Positions 52,095 to 61,321 are shown, numbered from the stretch's first letter. The stretch is 64,000 bases of DNA from Rhizobium etli_C (GCF_014198605.1 NZ_JACIHU010000016.1), one strand, 5' to 3'. Numbers and translations: made by a program. Notes: generated by a model from the sequence alone, not told the origin.

Positions 52095-53082
52095 GTGTGA
52101 GCTAACCCCGTAACGTGAAGCTGCGTGAATGATGGAGGATGGCCCTCCGGGATCGGCTTTCAGGAGCGGGTCTCAAACCAGTCCGAGCTGCTGCGGTAAA
52201 GAGCCGTGGTGGTGAGCGCCGGATGAAAAGTTCGGACGAGATCCGAGCAGGTGCGTGTCCGAAGACGAACGAAAGTGAACCCTCCGAAGACGCGCCGTTA
52301 TGAATATAAGCGTCGTCGAAACCAGGACTGTTTCGTCATCCTGGGACAAGTCCGCCGGGTGCCTGATGATTGGGCGGGCGGCGACCGGCGTAGAGGGGGC
52401 GTGAGTTGGACACAGGCTTTCACCCGGAACTGCAGGAACCAGGCTCCTGATGCCAAGGGAGAAGCCCAAGCGGAGAAACCGTAAGGCGAGAGTACCGATG
52501 CAGGAGACTGGGGCGGACCGATCCGTATGAGCGTTGAGGGCCCTGTAATGGGGCCGGAGCAAAGGGATCGGATCAGGTGGTCGTATTGTTTGGAACAACT
52601 GGAAACAGGATGACTTCGATAGGTACGACAGACAAGCCGTTTCGGATTGAGAAGCGGCAAGTGTACGAAGCTTACAAAGCGGTCAAAGCCAACCGTGGTG
52701 CAGCCGGGTGGACGGTGAGACCCTGGAGATGTTTGACAAAGACCTTGCGAGAAATCTCTACAAGATCTGGAACCGGCGGTCAGTGATCGGATCGCGCAGA
52801 TGGTGGTCAAGCAGATGATTGATCCGGAATCCGACATCAAAGCTGTTCGACAATCTTCCGCATGATCTCTTGCTGAAGACGGTCAGAAAAGACGTTAAAT
52901 GCAACTGGGCTCTGCTCTACATCGAAAGATGGTTGACCGCGCCTATGGAAAAGAACGGAGAAGTCATTGAGCGGATGCGTGGTACCCCGCAAGGGGGCGT
53001 GGTCAGCCCGATCCTATCGAATCTCTTCCTGCATTACGCGTTTGACGTCTGGATGACCCGGACGCATCCGGATCTACCATAA
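52095..53082 (+). mobile_element. Degenerate group II intron nested in the IS630 fragment
   Basis: Sequence starting GTGTGAGC at about 52095 has the look of a bacterial group II intron 5' end and about 500 bp of structured non-coding RNA region precedes a reverse-transcriptase frame. The host being an IS630-type gene recalls RmInt1 of Sinorhizobium, which resides in ISRm2011-2. The encoded protein has internal deletions and ends before the catalytic YADD motif. The 3' end (domains V/VI) could not be located. Confidence 0.7.
52610..53082 (+). pseudogene. Group II intron reverse transcriptase/maturase, deleted and truncated
   Basis: The N-terminus reads MTSIGTTDKPFRIEKRQVYEAYKAVKANRGAAG, a typical intron reverse transcriptase start. 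After this the frame changes: DKDLARNLYKIWNRR is followed directly by VSDRIAQMVVKQMIDPES, so the FPPPV/IPKK region is missing. Then DIK is joined to LFDNLPHDLLLKTVRKDVKC, losing the finger/palm segment between. RGTPQGGVVSPILSNLFLHYAFD (RT5 block) is intact, but the frame ends at HPDLP before YADD. The protein cannot be an active polymerase. Confidence 0.85.
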
Positions 53083-53617
53083 AGGCCTGGCGCCGGCGAA
53101 GATCGGCGGCTACGTCAAACCGACACTGAGGGTGCGGCCGCCGACAACTACACCTTGACGCGTCGCTGGTTGACGCGAATGGCTTTCGCTTGACCCTCCA
53201 CGCTGGCACGTGCAGCATCGTCGGCCTGATCGATTTCAGGACGAACGCGTGCATCGATCGGGTGGTGATCATGCTCCTGCTCAGGACTCCGATACGTTGA
53301 AACGACAACGCCACGGTGCAACAGCTCGTTCATGTCGTGTTACCTCTTCGAAGGCTACAAGCTATCTGGGAAAGACTTACCTTGTAGGGCATTGGCGGAA
53401 GGATCGACAATCGAAAAGACAGGCAGAAATCTCGTCTGCAAGGCCGGCCCCAGAAGGGGTCGGAAGGGAAGATCCGTAGGACAGCTCCCGCGAAACCTCT
53501 AGAAAAGTCCAGCCTTTTGAGACCTCGCAACCGGCGGAGAGGATGTTGCTGTCCTGCCTCTATTCAACAGACCTCTCCCCCTTTAAGTTCAGTCGGCGAG
53601 CGACCCTTGGGCGATCG
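53083..53617. other. Debris downstream of the intron relic
   Basis: About 530 bp with one possible small gene (53148..53333, minus). The remainder shows no recognisable coding or repeat content. Confidence 0.4.
53148..53333 (-). CDS. Possible small protein (61 aa), unrecognised
   Basis: Starts MNELLHRGVVVSTYRSPEQE with a fair ribosome site (GAGG, about 8 bp upstream). It is polar and basic at the C-terminus (AIRVNQRRVKV). It may be the intact N-terminus of a gene cut by past rearrangement. No family recognised. Confidence 0.3.
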   Translation of the reverse strand: MNELLHRGVVVSTYRSPEQEHDHHPIDARVRPEIDQADDAARASVEGQAKAIRVNQRRVKV

Positions 53618-55105
53618 CTATGCGCCGATCCCGCCCATGCAGACGTATTTCATGGATAAGAAGTCATCCATTCCGTACTTTGAGCCCTCTCGGCCGAAGC
53701 CGGATTGCTTGACGCCGCCGAATGGCGCTAATTCGGTGGAAATCAGACCCGTGTTCACGCCAACCATGCCGTATTCCAGCGCCTCTGTGACCTTCCAAAC
53801 GTTCCTGAGGTCGTTGGCGAAAAAGTAGGCTGCCAAGCCGAATTCCGTATCGTTCGCGAGTTCGATGACTTCCTCGACAGTATCGAACTTGAACACCGGA
53901 GCCAGAGGCGCGAAGGTTTCCTCACGCGCAACCTTCATATCCTTTGTGGCACCCGAGAGAAGCGTTGGTTGGACGAACGTGCCTCCGCGAGCATCGCGGT
54001 CACCACCAACCACGACAGTCGCACCCTTGGTCACAGCGTCATCGATATGACCATAGAGCTTTGCTACCGCTTCATCGTTGATCAACGGGCCGATCGTCGC
54101 CCCGCTCTCAAACCCGTCAAGAACCTGCAAGGCACTCACGCGCATTGCCAGCTTCTCGACGAACCTGTCATGGATCCCGCTCTGTACGTAAATACGGTTC
54201 GCGCACACGCAGGTTTGACCCGCGTTACGAAACTTAGAAAGCATAGCCCCCTCGACCGCCTGGTCGAGATCTGCATCGTCGAAAACGATAAACGGCGCAT
54301 TGCCGCCGAGTTCCAGGCTCAGCTTCATGATCTTCTGGGCGCCTTGCGCCATCAAGATACGGCCAACTTCGGTCGAACCGGTGAAGGTCAGTTTCTTGAC
54401 GACCGGGTTGGAGCAGACCTCCTCGCCAAACATTCTTGCATTATCCGTCGGGAGGACGCTGAACAAGCCATCGGGTATTCCGGCACGCTCCGCGAGGATC
54501 GCCAATGCGAGCGCCGATAACGGAGTCTCGGCAGCAGGCTTGAATACGATCGCGCAGCCGGACGCGAGCGCCGGCGCGATCTTGCGGCACACCATCGCCG
54601 ACGGAAAGTTCCAAGGAGCGATGGCGGCCACAACGCCAACCGGCTGCTTGATGACAAGCAGTCGCTTGTCGGCCTGGTGACCTGGAATGGTGTCACCATA
54701 GACACGCTTGGCTTCCTCACCGAACCATTCGATGTAGGAAGCGCCGTAAGCAATCTCGCCACGCGCTTCCGCCAGTGGCTTGCCCATTTCCGATGTCAGA
54801 ATTACGGCCAGGTCTTCAGCGTTAGCTACCACCTCTTCGTAGAACTTCCGCATGATCAGCGAGCGTTCCTTCGCCGAAACCTTAGCCCACTTCTTCTGTG
54901 CAGCCTTTGCAGCATCGATAGAGGCTCGCACTTCAGCAAGGCCAGCGCTAGGCAAAGAGGCAAGGACGTCCATCGTGGAGGGGTTTAGCACGTTGATGCG
55001 TGTGCCGTTTACCCCTTCGCTCGACCACTTTCCTCCAACCAGCATCTGCTCGCGAACGAGAGTCTGGTCCTTTAAACGGCCTAGCAGGGTGCTGGAGATT
55101 GCCAT
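53618..55105 (-). CDS. gabD: Succinate-semialdehyde dehydrogenase (GabD-like aldehyde dehydrogenase)
   Basis: A 495-residue NAD(P)+-dependent aldehyde dehydrogenase. It has the cofactor/active-site blocks VVAAIAPWNFPSAMVCRKIAPAL, KLTFTGSTEVGR, LELGGNAPFIVFDDADLD (general-base Glu) and the catalytic cysteine in FRNAGQTCVCANR. The paired CVC cysteines and SALALAILAERAGIPDG are typical of the succinate-semialdehyde branch. It would turn a semialdehyde into an acid for central metabolism. It is the last gene of the long operon 62712-to-53618, right after the second transporter. Exact substrate not proven. Confidence 0.87.
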   Translation of the reverse strand: MAISSTLLGRLKDQTLVREQMLVGGKWSSEGVNGTRINVLNPSTMDVLASLPSAGLAEVRASIDAAKAAQKKWAKVSAKERSLIMRKFYEEVVANAEDLAVILTSEMGKPLAEARGEIAYGASYIEWFGEEAKRVYGDTIPGHQADKRLLVIKQPVGVVAAIAPWNFPSAMVCRKIAPALASGCAIVFKPAAETPLSALALAILAERAGIPDGLFSVLPTDNARMFGEEVCSNPVVKKLTFTGSTEVGRILMAQGAQKIMKLSLELGGNAPFIVFDDADLDQAVEGAMLSKFRNAGQTCVCANRIYVQSGIHDRFVEKLAMRVSALQVLDGFESGATIGPLINDEAVAKLYGHIDDAVTKGATVVVGGDRDARGGTFVQPTLLSGATKDMKVAREETFAPLAPVFKFDTVEEVIELANDTEFGLAAYFFANDLRNVWKVTEALEYGMVGVNTGLISTELAPFGGVKQSGFGREGSKYGMDDFLSMKYVCMGGIGA

Positions 55106-55128
55106 GGATCTTCCTTTCTATGCATTGA

Positions 55129-56148
55129 TCATATCTGATTTCGAATGTGTGGTGACCGTGCGTATATCGCGACCATCGGAACGATGAGCAGACCGACGAC
55201 AGCCTGCTGCGCCGGAAAGTTCAGTCCGAGGCCAACTAGAAGCGAGGTCAGTACAGTCAGGACAAGAACACCGAGCACTGTCGCGCCATAGCCGCCCGCC
55301 CCACCAAGAAGCGACGTCCCTCCAATCACCACCGCTGCTACGGTGGTGAAAAGATAAGGGTCGCCCACGCCGACGAAGCCACCACCGGAAAACCCTAGTA
55401 GCAGCATGCCCGTGATTGCAGACATGGCACCGCTGACGCTATGGATGACGGTCCAGACCTTGAATTCGGAGATTCCGAGGCGGGCGGCCGCCGTCCGGCT
55501 TCCGCCGACGGCGTAAATGCTGCGGCCAAACCAGGTGTTGTACATGAACCATCCAAGCGCGATGGCGACGATAGCCCAGATCACGATGACCGGAGGCAGC
55601 GACAGGCCGAAAAACTTTCCGTTGAACGCCGAAATGTTCCTCAGCCATTCGGGTACCGGAGCAAACACTGTACCACCAAACGCCGAGCCGAGTGAGGTGT
55701 AGATCTGGACCGCACCGACGGCCGCGAAGCCAACTCCGAGCGACATGATCAGCGCTTGCCCTTGGAGACGGAAGCTCAGGGCGCCATTGGCGGCCCCGAC
55801 AAGCGCACCGAGGAGCATGACAACCAGCATCGCGAGGGGAGCGGGAATACCTGCGACCATAAGGCTGGGAAGGAGGATGTTCGCGCCTCCAATAATATAT
55901 GGTATCGAAAGATCGAGCGCACCGACCAGAGCGCACAGGGTCTGGCCAATGGAGGCAAGCCCCAGAAACGCTGCGAGAAGAAGGATTGAACGCGCGTTTT
56001 GGGATGATACGAAGCCGGGGACCAGCAATGCACCGAGTGCTAAGAGAGAGGCCAGAAGAACAAAGCCAATGACGATGCTCCGATGAGCCTTGAGCGGGTT
56101 AGACTTCTGAGCCGATTTGATTTCGGAATTCATAACTGTCGCGACCAT
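55129..56148 (-). CDS. Sugar-type ABC transporter permease (RbsC family), second system
   Basis: A 339-residue membrane protein with about ten hydrophobic helices and family landmarks ALVGALDLSIPYIIGGANILLPS, AVGGSRTAAARLGISEFKVW and TTVAAVVIGGTSLLGGAGGYG. The usual GxDLSVG loop is changed to GALDLSIPYIIG. AGGAG lies 7 bp from the ATG at 56148. It follows the partner permease by 11 bp and precedes the aldehyde dehydrogenase by 23 bp. Confidence 0.85.
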   Translation of the reverse strand: MVATVMNSEIKSAQKSNPLKAHRSIVIGFVLLASLLALGALLVPGFVSSQNARSILLLAAFLGLASIGQTLCALVGALDLSIPYIIGGANILLPSLMVAGIPAPLAMLVVMLLGALVGAANGALSFRLQGQALIMSLGVGFAAVGAVQIYTSLGSAFGGTVFAPVPEWLRNISAFNGKFFGLSLPPVIVIWAIVAIALGWFMYNTWFGRSIYAVGGSRTAAARLGISEFKVWTVIHSVSGAMSAITGMLLLGFSGGGFVGVGDPYLFTTVAAVVIGGTSLLGGAGGYGATVLGVLVLTVLTSLLVGLGLNFPAQQAVVGLLIVPMVAIYARSPHIRNQI

Positions 56149-56159
56149 TATCTTGCTCC

Positions 56160-57134
56160 TTACACAACCGCGCGGCGACTGATGACAAAGACGTTCACGA
56201 GAAGTGATCCGACGAGGATTAAGCCGAATGCCATCTGGGTAACGAACCCCGAAACCGTGCCGAAGTTGAAGGTGGAGAGGAGATAGGAGATGAGGAACAT
56301 GTTGATCGCGCCAAGCGTAGATCCAAGTGCTCCACCACGACCACCGGAGAGGCTCGCACCTCCGAGAACCAGGGCCGTAACAGCCTGAAGGGTGTAGGTG
56401 CTGCCCTGCGTCGGATCACCAGAGGAGATCAGCGCCGTGTAGCTGAGGGCGGCAAGTCCAGCGAATGCTCCACCAACAACGTGGGCGATGATGCGGACTG
56501 CGTCCACTCGAACGCCGCTCGTATACGCCATGCGCTCATCCGCACCCGTCATGCGAAGGTTGCGGTAAAACATAGTCCCCCTGAGAAGGAGCCATAATGC
56601 ATACGCTGCAACCAGCAACAGCAAAACAGGTGACATGATGTCGGTCCCCGCCCCCCAGCTAAGCATCCAGTCGGGCGCGACTCCACCCGGTCGGGACATC
56701 ACCATCAGGTTCAACCCGGAGAGGACAAGAAAACCCGACAGCGTAACGATTATCGGAGCGACACGCACATAAATGATAACCAGCGCCTGGAGTAGCTGGA
56801 ATGCCGCTCCCAGGCCGACTGCCCATACTATCACTGCGATAGGGTTGGTAATTCCGTTACCCACAAGCCAGGTAATAAGGGTAACGTTGATGAACCCCAT
56901 CAAGGGGCCAACTGAAAGGTCCACTGCTCCACGACCCGCCATGACAATGGGGGTGAGGGCAAGCGCCGTTAGAATCAAGGGCGTGGCGACAAGGATTGCA
57001 CCTGCGAGGCCGTTGTTCGTGAATAGCCCGTGTCCGCGTAGGGCAACGGCGACCAAAAGGACAATGAATAGGCCGGCCGGCACGAAGAGGGAACGGTCCT
57101 GGGTGATTTGACGGAATGCGATTCCGGACATCAT
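56160..57134 (-). CDS. Sugar-type ABC transporter permease (RbsC family), second system
   Basis: A 324-residue membrane protein with RbsC-type motifs AGRGAVDLSVGPLMGFINV, MTGADERMAYTSGVRVDAVR and QAVTALVLGGASLSGGRGGAL. It forms the channel with the permease at 55129. Its start overlaps the ATPase stop (ATGA); a second ATG one codon later is equally possible. Confidence 0.86.
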   Translation of the reverse strand: MMSGIAFRQITQDRSLFVPAGLFIVLLVAVALRGHGLFTNNGLAGAILVATPLILTALALTPIVMAGRGAVDLSVGPLMGFINVTLITWLVGNGITNPIAVIVWAVGLGAAFQLLQALVIIYVRVAPIIVTLSGFLVLSGLNLMVMSRPGGVAPDWMLSWGAGTDIMSPVLLLLVAAYALWLLLRGTMFYRNLRMTGADERMAYTSGVRVDAVRIIAHVVGGAFAGLAALSYTALISSGDPTQGSTYTLQAVTALVLGGASLSGGRGGALGSTLGAINMFLISYLLSTFNFGTVSGFVTQMAFGLILVGSLLVNVFVISRRAVV

Positions 57135-58684
57135 GCAGTCCTTTCCAGATCGAACTCGATGGAGGCGTTTGGCGATTTTCCAAACATTGCGGCCAAGATT
57201 GGCTCTTCCGCTATGTCCTCGCCTGCTAGCGACCGGAAAAGCCTTCCAGCAAAGAAGACGTCGACGCGGTCCGCAAAGCCGATGAACTCTTCGATTTCGC
57301 TTGATAGATAAATCACGCTGCCACCCTTCTCCGTGAACAGGCGCAGTTCGCGGTAGAGATCGCGCTTCGTTCCGAGGTCGACACCGCGAGCGGGATCGTT
57401 AAGGACGATGACGGACGGTTCGTTTGCAAAGGCACGGCCGATCAAAACTTTTTGCTGATTTCCGCCCGACAGTGAGGTGATCTTGTTCGCCGGACTTCCA
57501 ATCTTAATCCGGAGCCGATCCACCTCGCGTTTGAACATGGGTTTGAGGCCGGCCTTATTGATTATACCAAGAGGACCGAGGTTCTTGCGATAGACGCCGA
57601 TGGCAAGATTTTCGAAGATGCTCTGCTGAGGGAAGATACCTTCACGCTTGCGGTCGCCGGAAATATACGAGATTCCTGCTTTGGTAGCGTCTTCGAGCGA
57701 TGCGACCTTTTTCATTCTCTCGGTGCTGGATGACCAGACTTGGACATTACCACCAAAAGGCTGGATGATACCCGCAACGGCGCGTACGAAAGCGTCCTGC
57801 CCCTGCCCGTCGAGTCCTGCAACACCGATGATCGCTCCTTTCGGTAGATCGAAATCGAAGGGCGCTGCCGCGCTGTGAGTAACGAGGTCTCTTACCGCTA
57901 CCACGGCCGGCGCGGCGGCGCCTACTTGCTTTGATTCGTACGCCTTCGCGTCGCTTGCGTTTCGGTCCGCGGGCGTCATCATTGAAAGCAGGTTCTCTTC
58001 AGTTATTTCATGCTTCTCGAGCGTACCAATCGTGACGCCGTCGCGAAGGATCGTGGCTCGATCGGCGATGCGGACAAGTTCAGCGATCCGATGCGTTACG
58101 ATCAGCACGGTCGCACCTTCCCTACGGAGACGATCAATTTCCTCGTGGAGGCGGATCGTGGAATCGAGGTCTAATGCCGCAGACGATTCATCGAGGATGA
58201 GGACCTTCGGCCTGCGCAAGACCGCTCGCGCAATAACTATCCATTGCTTGACGCTCAGAGGCAATGCCCCAACGTTCTGATCGAGATCCACGGGCTTGCC
58301 GACGAGGCGTTTCAGGATCTCCTCAGCCTCGGTACGCCGACCACTGCCGCCCTGCGAGCGGAAGATGCCGTCGCGCCCGACATACAGGTTTTCCAATACA
58401 CTGGCCTCGTCGGCCACCAGCACTTCCTGGAAGATCGTTGTCAGCCCGATGCGCTTGGCGTCAGTCGGAGTCGAAATCTCTTCTCCAAGGACCGAAACGC
58501 TCCCGGAATCTGGGTGCAACACTCCAGACATGATCTTCGCCATCGTGCTTTTGCCACTTCCATTCTCTCCGACGATGGCGTGCACTTCTCCGGCCCGCGC
58601 TTCAAAATCACACTTCTTTAAGGCCTTAGTCTCGCCGAAAGACTTGGCAACATTGATCAACTTGATCGTAGTTTGGTTTTGCAT
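57131..58684 (-). CDS. Sugar-type ABC transporter ATPase with two nucleotide-binding domains, second system
   Basis: A 517-residue RbsA-type ATPase. Domain 1 has Walker A GENGSGKST, a weak signature LPLSVKQWIVIARAVL and Walker B VLILDESSAALD. Domain 2 has the degenerate Walker A GLDGQGQDAF, signature LSGGNQQKVLIGRAF and VIVLNDPARGVDLG. In that last motif the usual catalytic Glu is replaced (NDP), as is common in the second half of such proteins. The ATG at 58684 follows GAGGA. It sits after the binding protein, with a hairpin between. Confidence 0.87.
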   Translation of the reverse strand: MQNQTTIKLINVAKSFGETKALKKCDFEARAGEVHAIVGENGSGKSTMAKIMSGVLHPDSGSVSVLGEEISTPTDAKRIGLTTIFQEVLVADEASVLENLYVGRDGIFRSQGGSGRRTEAEEILKRLVGKPVDLDQNVGALPLSVKQWIVIARAVLRRPKVLILDESSAALDLDSTIRLHEEIDRLRREGATVLIVTHRIAELVRIADRATILRDGVTIGTLEKHEITEENLLSMMTPADRNASDAKAYESKQVGAAAPAVVAVRDLVTHSAAAPFDFDLPKGAIIGVAGLDGQGQDAFVRAVAGIIQPFGGNVQVWSSSTERMKKVASLEDATKAGISYISGDRKREGIFPQQSIFENLAIGVYRKNLGPLGIINKAGLKPMFKREVDRLRIKIGSPANKITSLSGGNQQKVLIGRAFANEPSVIVLNDPARGVDLGTKRDLYRELRLFTEKGGSVIYLSSEIEEFIGFADRVDVFFAGRLFRSLAGEDIAEEPILAAMFGKSPNASIEFDLERTA

Positions 58685-58740
58685 CGGAGATCCTCTAATC
58701 CCAACGGCCGCGCGAGGCGGTCCTCCCACAAGAGAAACTT

Positions 58741-58768
58741 CTGTCCGGTGGCAAGACCCACCGGGCAG
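58741..58768 (-). other. Intercistronic hairpin between binding protein and ATPase genes
   Basis: CTGTCCGGTGG and CCACCGGGCAG pair at 10 of 11 positions with a 6-base loop, 7 bp after the binding-protein stop. Same position and likely same purpose as the hairpin at 19220 in the first transporter operon. Confidence 0.65.
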
Positions 58769-58775
58769 AACAGTT

Positions 58776-59942
58776 TCACTTCGACACAGGCTTCCAGGGA
58801 TCAGCCGGGCGTTCGAAGTAGTCTGCAGCAATCGCAGCAGGAAACCACCCGTCCGCCTTGGGCTCCACGAAGTCTGTCGAGTTCAAGTCGCAATCTTCTG
58901 GTATTGCCGCGCGGACTTCATCGATGGTGTAAGGCAAGACGGGTCGAAGGAAGGACTGAACCTTAGGGCCTTGTCCCTCCAATGTGCGGAGCATGATCTC
59001 CCACATCTGTTGCATCTCGCGACGCGGCGGCCAAATATGGAAACTCCTGTCCACAAACTCGGGGTTCTTGCGCCAGTAGCACGCGGCGGAAGCTTCCCCC
59101 CCGAGAGTAATCGGGATCATGTCTCGACCTGACTGCAGCATTGCGTTGAGAACGCCGTTCTCTTGGGCCCCCTGCGTGAGGATCCCATCAATCTTCGTCG
59201 GGTTCGTCGCAAGAAACTTCTGAACTTCGACCTGGGCCACCTGGTCGGTCCACTTCCCTGCAACTTCACCGACGATCTTTATGTCGGGGTACTTAGCAAG
59301 TGCTTCCTTAGCCGCTTTGTCAAAGCTGTCCGAAGAAGCGAAACCGGGAATACCAGAAACGAGAAGGATATTGCCCTTCTTTCCTATTTTTTCCGCCAGC
59401 CACGTCGCCATCTCGGCACCGCCCTGCGCGTGATTGGCCGCGCCATTGATGGCGTATGGCGACGTCACGTAGCCCGAAAATGAGAACACCGGCACACCGG
59501 CTTTGTAGGCATATTCGATCGTCTGATTAAGAGCCGTGACGTTCGAGCAGCAGATGATGATTGCATCGACGCCTTCGTCCACCATCTGACGCATCTGCTG
59601 GATCTGAACGGCGTCTTTAAGATCCGACTGGGTGACCACGACATCAGACACCAGGCCCGCAGCCTTTGATCGCGGTAAAAGATCGCTCATGACCGCATCG
59701 AGAGCTGCGGCTCGCCAGGTGTTGCCAGCGTAGCTGCTTGCATAGCCGATCTTCCACGGAGGACCCTTTTTGGGCTTGAAGTCTTTGTAGGCGCTCGCCC
59801 CCAATGGAATCTGCGGATCTACAGTTTCATAGATCTTCTTTTCTGTAGCCGGTAGCTGATCGACACCATCCGCGTAAGCGGTTGTCGCCATGGCGCTAAC
59901 CGAGATCAGCGCCCCAAGTGTGACATTCAGAATGCACCTCAT
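58776..59942 (-). CDS. Periplasmic sugar-type binding protein, second type (copy C)
   Basis: A 388-residue exported binding protein. The ATG at 59942, after GGGAGGAG, opens a signal peptide MRCILNVTLGALISVSAMATTAYA. The long upstream extension is antisense or untranslated. The body matches copies A (26807) and B (41339): PPWKIGYASSYAGNTWRAAAL, CCSNVTALNQTIEYAYKAG, SGIPGFASSDSFDKAAKEAL, LGGEASAACYWRKNPEF. Unlike those copies it is followed by its own ATPase and permeases, so it is the cognate receptor of the second transporter. Confidence 0.9.
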   Translation of the reverse strand: MRCILNVTLGALISVSAMATTAYADGVDQLPATEKKIYETVDPQIPLGASAYKDFKPKKGPPWKIGYASSYAGNTWRAAALDAVMSDLLPRSKAAGLVSDVVVTQSDLKDAVQIQQMRQMVDEGVDAIIICCSNVTALNQTIEYAYKAGVPVFSFSGYVTSPYAINGAANHAQGGAEMATWLAEKIGKKGNILLVSGIPGFASSDSFDKAAKEALAKYPDIKIVGEVAGKWTDQVAQVEVQKFLATNPTKIDGILTQGAQENGVLNAMLQSGRDMIPITLGGEASAACYWRKNPEFVDRSFHIWPPRREMQQMWEIMLRTLEGQGPKVQSFLRPVLPYTIDEVRAAIPEDCDLNSTDFVEPKADGWFPAAIAADYFERPADPWKPVSK

Positions 59943-59967
59943 TGAAGTTCTCCTCCCGAGAAAAGGA

Positions 59968-60864
59968 TCAGGCAACCTTAGACCGAGCTGCTGATGACTG
60001 TTGGATCTCCTCAAGAATCGGCAACAGATACTTCCGGAACTCGCTATAGTCCTCAGTAACGGGAAAATGTCCGAGCTTTTCCATTGTCCAAAACTTGGAG
60101 CCTTTGACCAGGTCTGCAGCAATCTTGGTATCGGCCGGGGACGTGTTTGGATCGTATTCGCCCGTGAGGAAGTATAGCATACATTTCGACGTATCGATTT
60201 TGCTGGCTTCTTCTGGCGACACATCGTGGTCGTAGTAGTAGTAATAAAGATCACCCGCGAAGATTCCCGGTCCACCGCAGCTGTATTCCCACTGGATTTC
60301 ACGGACATTCGCTTCTGGCGAGTACGGTGAGATATTCAGCATCATCGCCGCACCGATGGAGGTGCGATTGACGTTTGGATTGTCGAACTCCCTGCGGATG
60401 CCAGCCATACCGACGTCGACGTACTCCGCCGCCGAGCGCAACGCACCTTCGACCGAGATCGTGGCGCGGAAGTTGTCCGGATAGTTCGATGCCAGGTCGA
60501 TCGCGAGATGGCCGCCCATGGAGCTGCCCAAATAAACGGGGCGGTCTAGGTCGAGCGCTTTTGAGAGTTCGAGCTGGAAGTCCATCATGAACTTCTTGGT
60601 CATGTTGTATTCCTTCTCCCACCAGCGAACGCCGTAGGGGGGAAGGGACTTGCCGTGATACGGCAGATCGAACGCGATGACGCGAAAATTTTTTGTCACG
60701 TCGGAATCGCAAAGCATATGACGGTATTGGCGACCGTCGGACCCTGCCGTATGACCGACGAGAAGCGGAATCCCCTGGCCCGCTTCTTCGTAATAGACGC
60801 GGTACTCGATACCTTCTACGGTGAGATAGAGATAACGGCCGATAATGGGGTCAAACTTGGTCAT
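59968..60864 (-). CDS. Alpha/beta hydrolase
   Basis: A 298-residue hydrolase with oxyanion segment LVGHTAGSDGRQYRHML, nucleophile elbow VYLGSSMGGHLA (Ser), acid region LTGEYDPNTSPADTK and catalytic His in EKLGHFPVTEDY. It is clearly related to the C-terminal domain of the fusion at 33008 (RxIxxDLPxHGxSxPP, GEYD/GTYD, LGHFP). Its start overlaps the stop of the SCP2-like gene (ATGA), so the two products are made together and may work as a pair. Likely an ester or enol-lactone hydrolase; cytoplasmic. Confidence 0.88.
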   Translation of the reverse strand: MTKFDPIIGRYLYLTVEGIEYRVYYEEAGQGIPLLVGHTAGSDGRQYRHMLCDSDVTKNFRVIAFDLPYHGKSLPPYGVRWWEKEYNMTKKFMMDFQLELSKALDLDRPVYLGSSMGGHLAIDLASNYPDNFRATISVEGALRSAAEYVDVGMAGIRREFDNPNVNRTSIGAAMMLNISPYSPEANVREIQWEYSCGGPGIFAGDLYYYYYDHDVSPEEASKIDTSKCMLYFLTGEYDPNTSPADTKIAADLVKGSKFWTMEKLGHFPVTEDYSEFRKYLLPILEEIQQSSAARSKVA

Positions 60865-61244
60865 GCTGCTGCTCCTTCAGAACGGGCATTGCGCATCAGG
60901 GTGGTCATGCGGTTGAGAGCAGGCAGATACGCGAAGGTTTCGTTGTTACTGCTAAGGTAGAGGCCATGCTTGATGTTTGATGACTGCAAGCACTGATAAA
61001 ACGGCAAGGGTTTGTGCTGAAGCAGCGCCTCCCACTGTGAACCGGTCCCGCGTATGACGATAGTGCACTTGTCGTCGTCGTATTCGGCCTCTTCCACCTT
61101 TAGCAACGTACCGTCCTCGAAATGAAGCGCTACACTGCGGGTAGGGAAATCGCATTTTAATATACCGTTAAGATAACGAGTTTCGCGCTTGAACTCGAAA
61201 TCCTCCCGCACGAATTCTATGAATTTCTTGAGATCTATCGCCAT
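60861..61244 (-). CDS. SCP2-like small protein, partner of the hydrolase
   Basis: A 127-residue protein (MAIDLKKFIEFVREDFEFKRE...). Its pattern, SVALHFEDGTLLKVEEAEYDDDKCTIVIRGTGSQWEALLQHKPLPFYQCLQ and then LSSNNETFAYLPALNRM, matches the SCP2-like N-terminal domain of the fusion at 33008 (VILSAPEGAWEKVMQVPPPA). The ATG at 61244 follows GGGAGGAG by 6 bp. SCP2-like domains bind hydrophobic ligands or act as adaptor domains; here a role in presenting substrate to the hydrolase is inferred from the fusion. Longer upstream frame is rejected because it is antisense to the CMD gene. Confidence 0.75.
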   Translation of the reverse strand: MAIDLKKFIEFVREDFEFKRETRYLNGILKCDFPTRSVALHFEDGTLLKVEEAEYDDDKCTIVIRGTGSQWEALLQHKPLPFYQCLQSSNIKHGLYLSSNNETFAYLPALNRMTTLMRNARSEGAAA

Positions 61245-61321
61245 TTTAGGCTCCTCCCTTGTTGATAAGCGCTGAGAACTCCGCGCATGTTGTACATGCC
61301 CCCTCACGGGACAGCACATTC

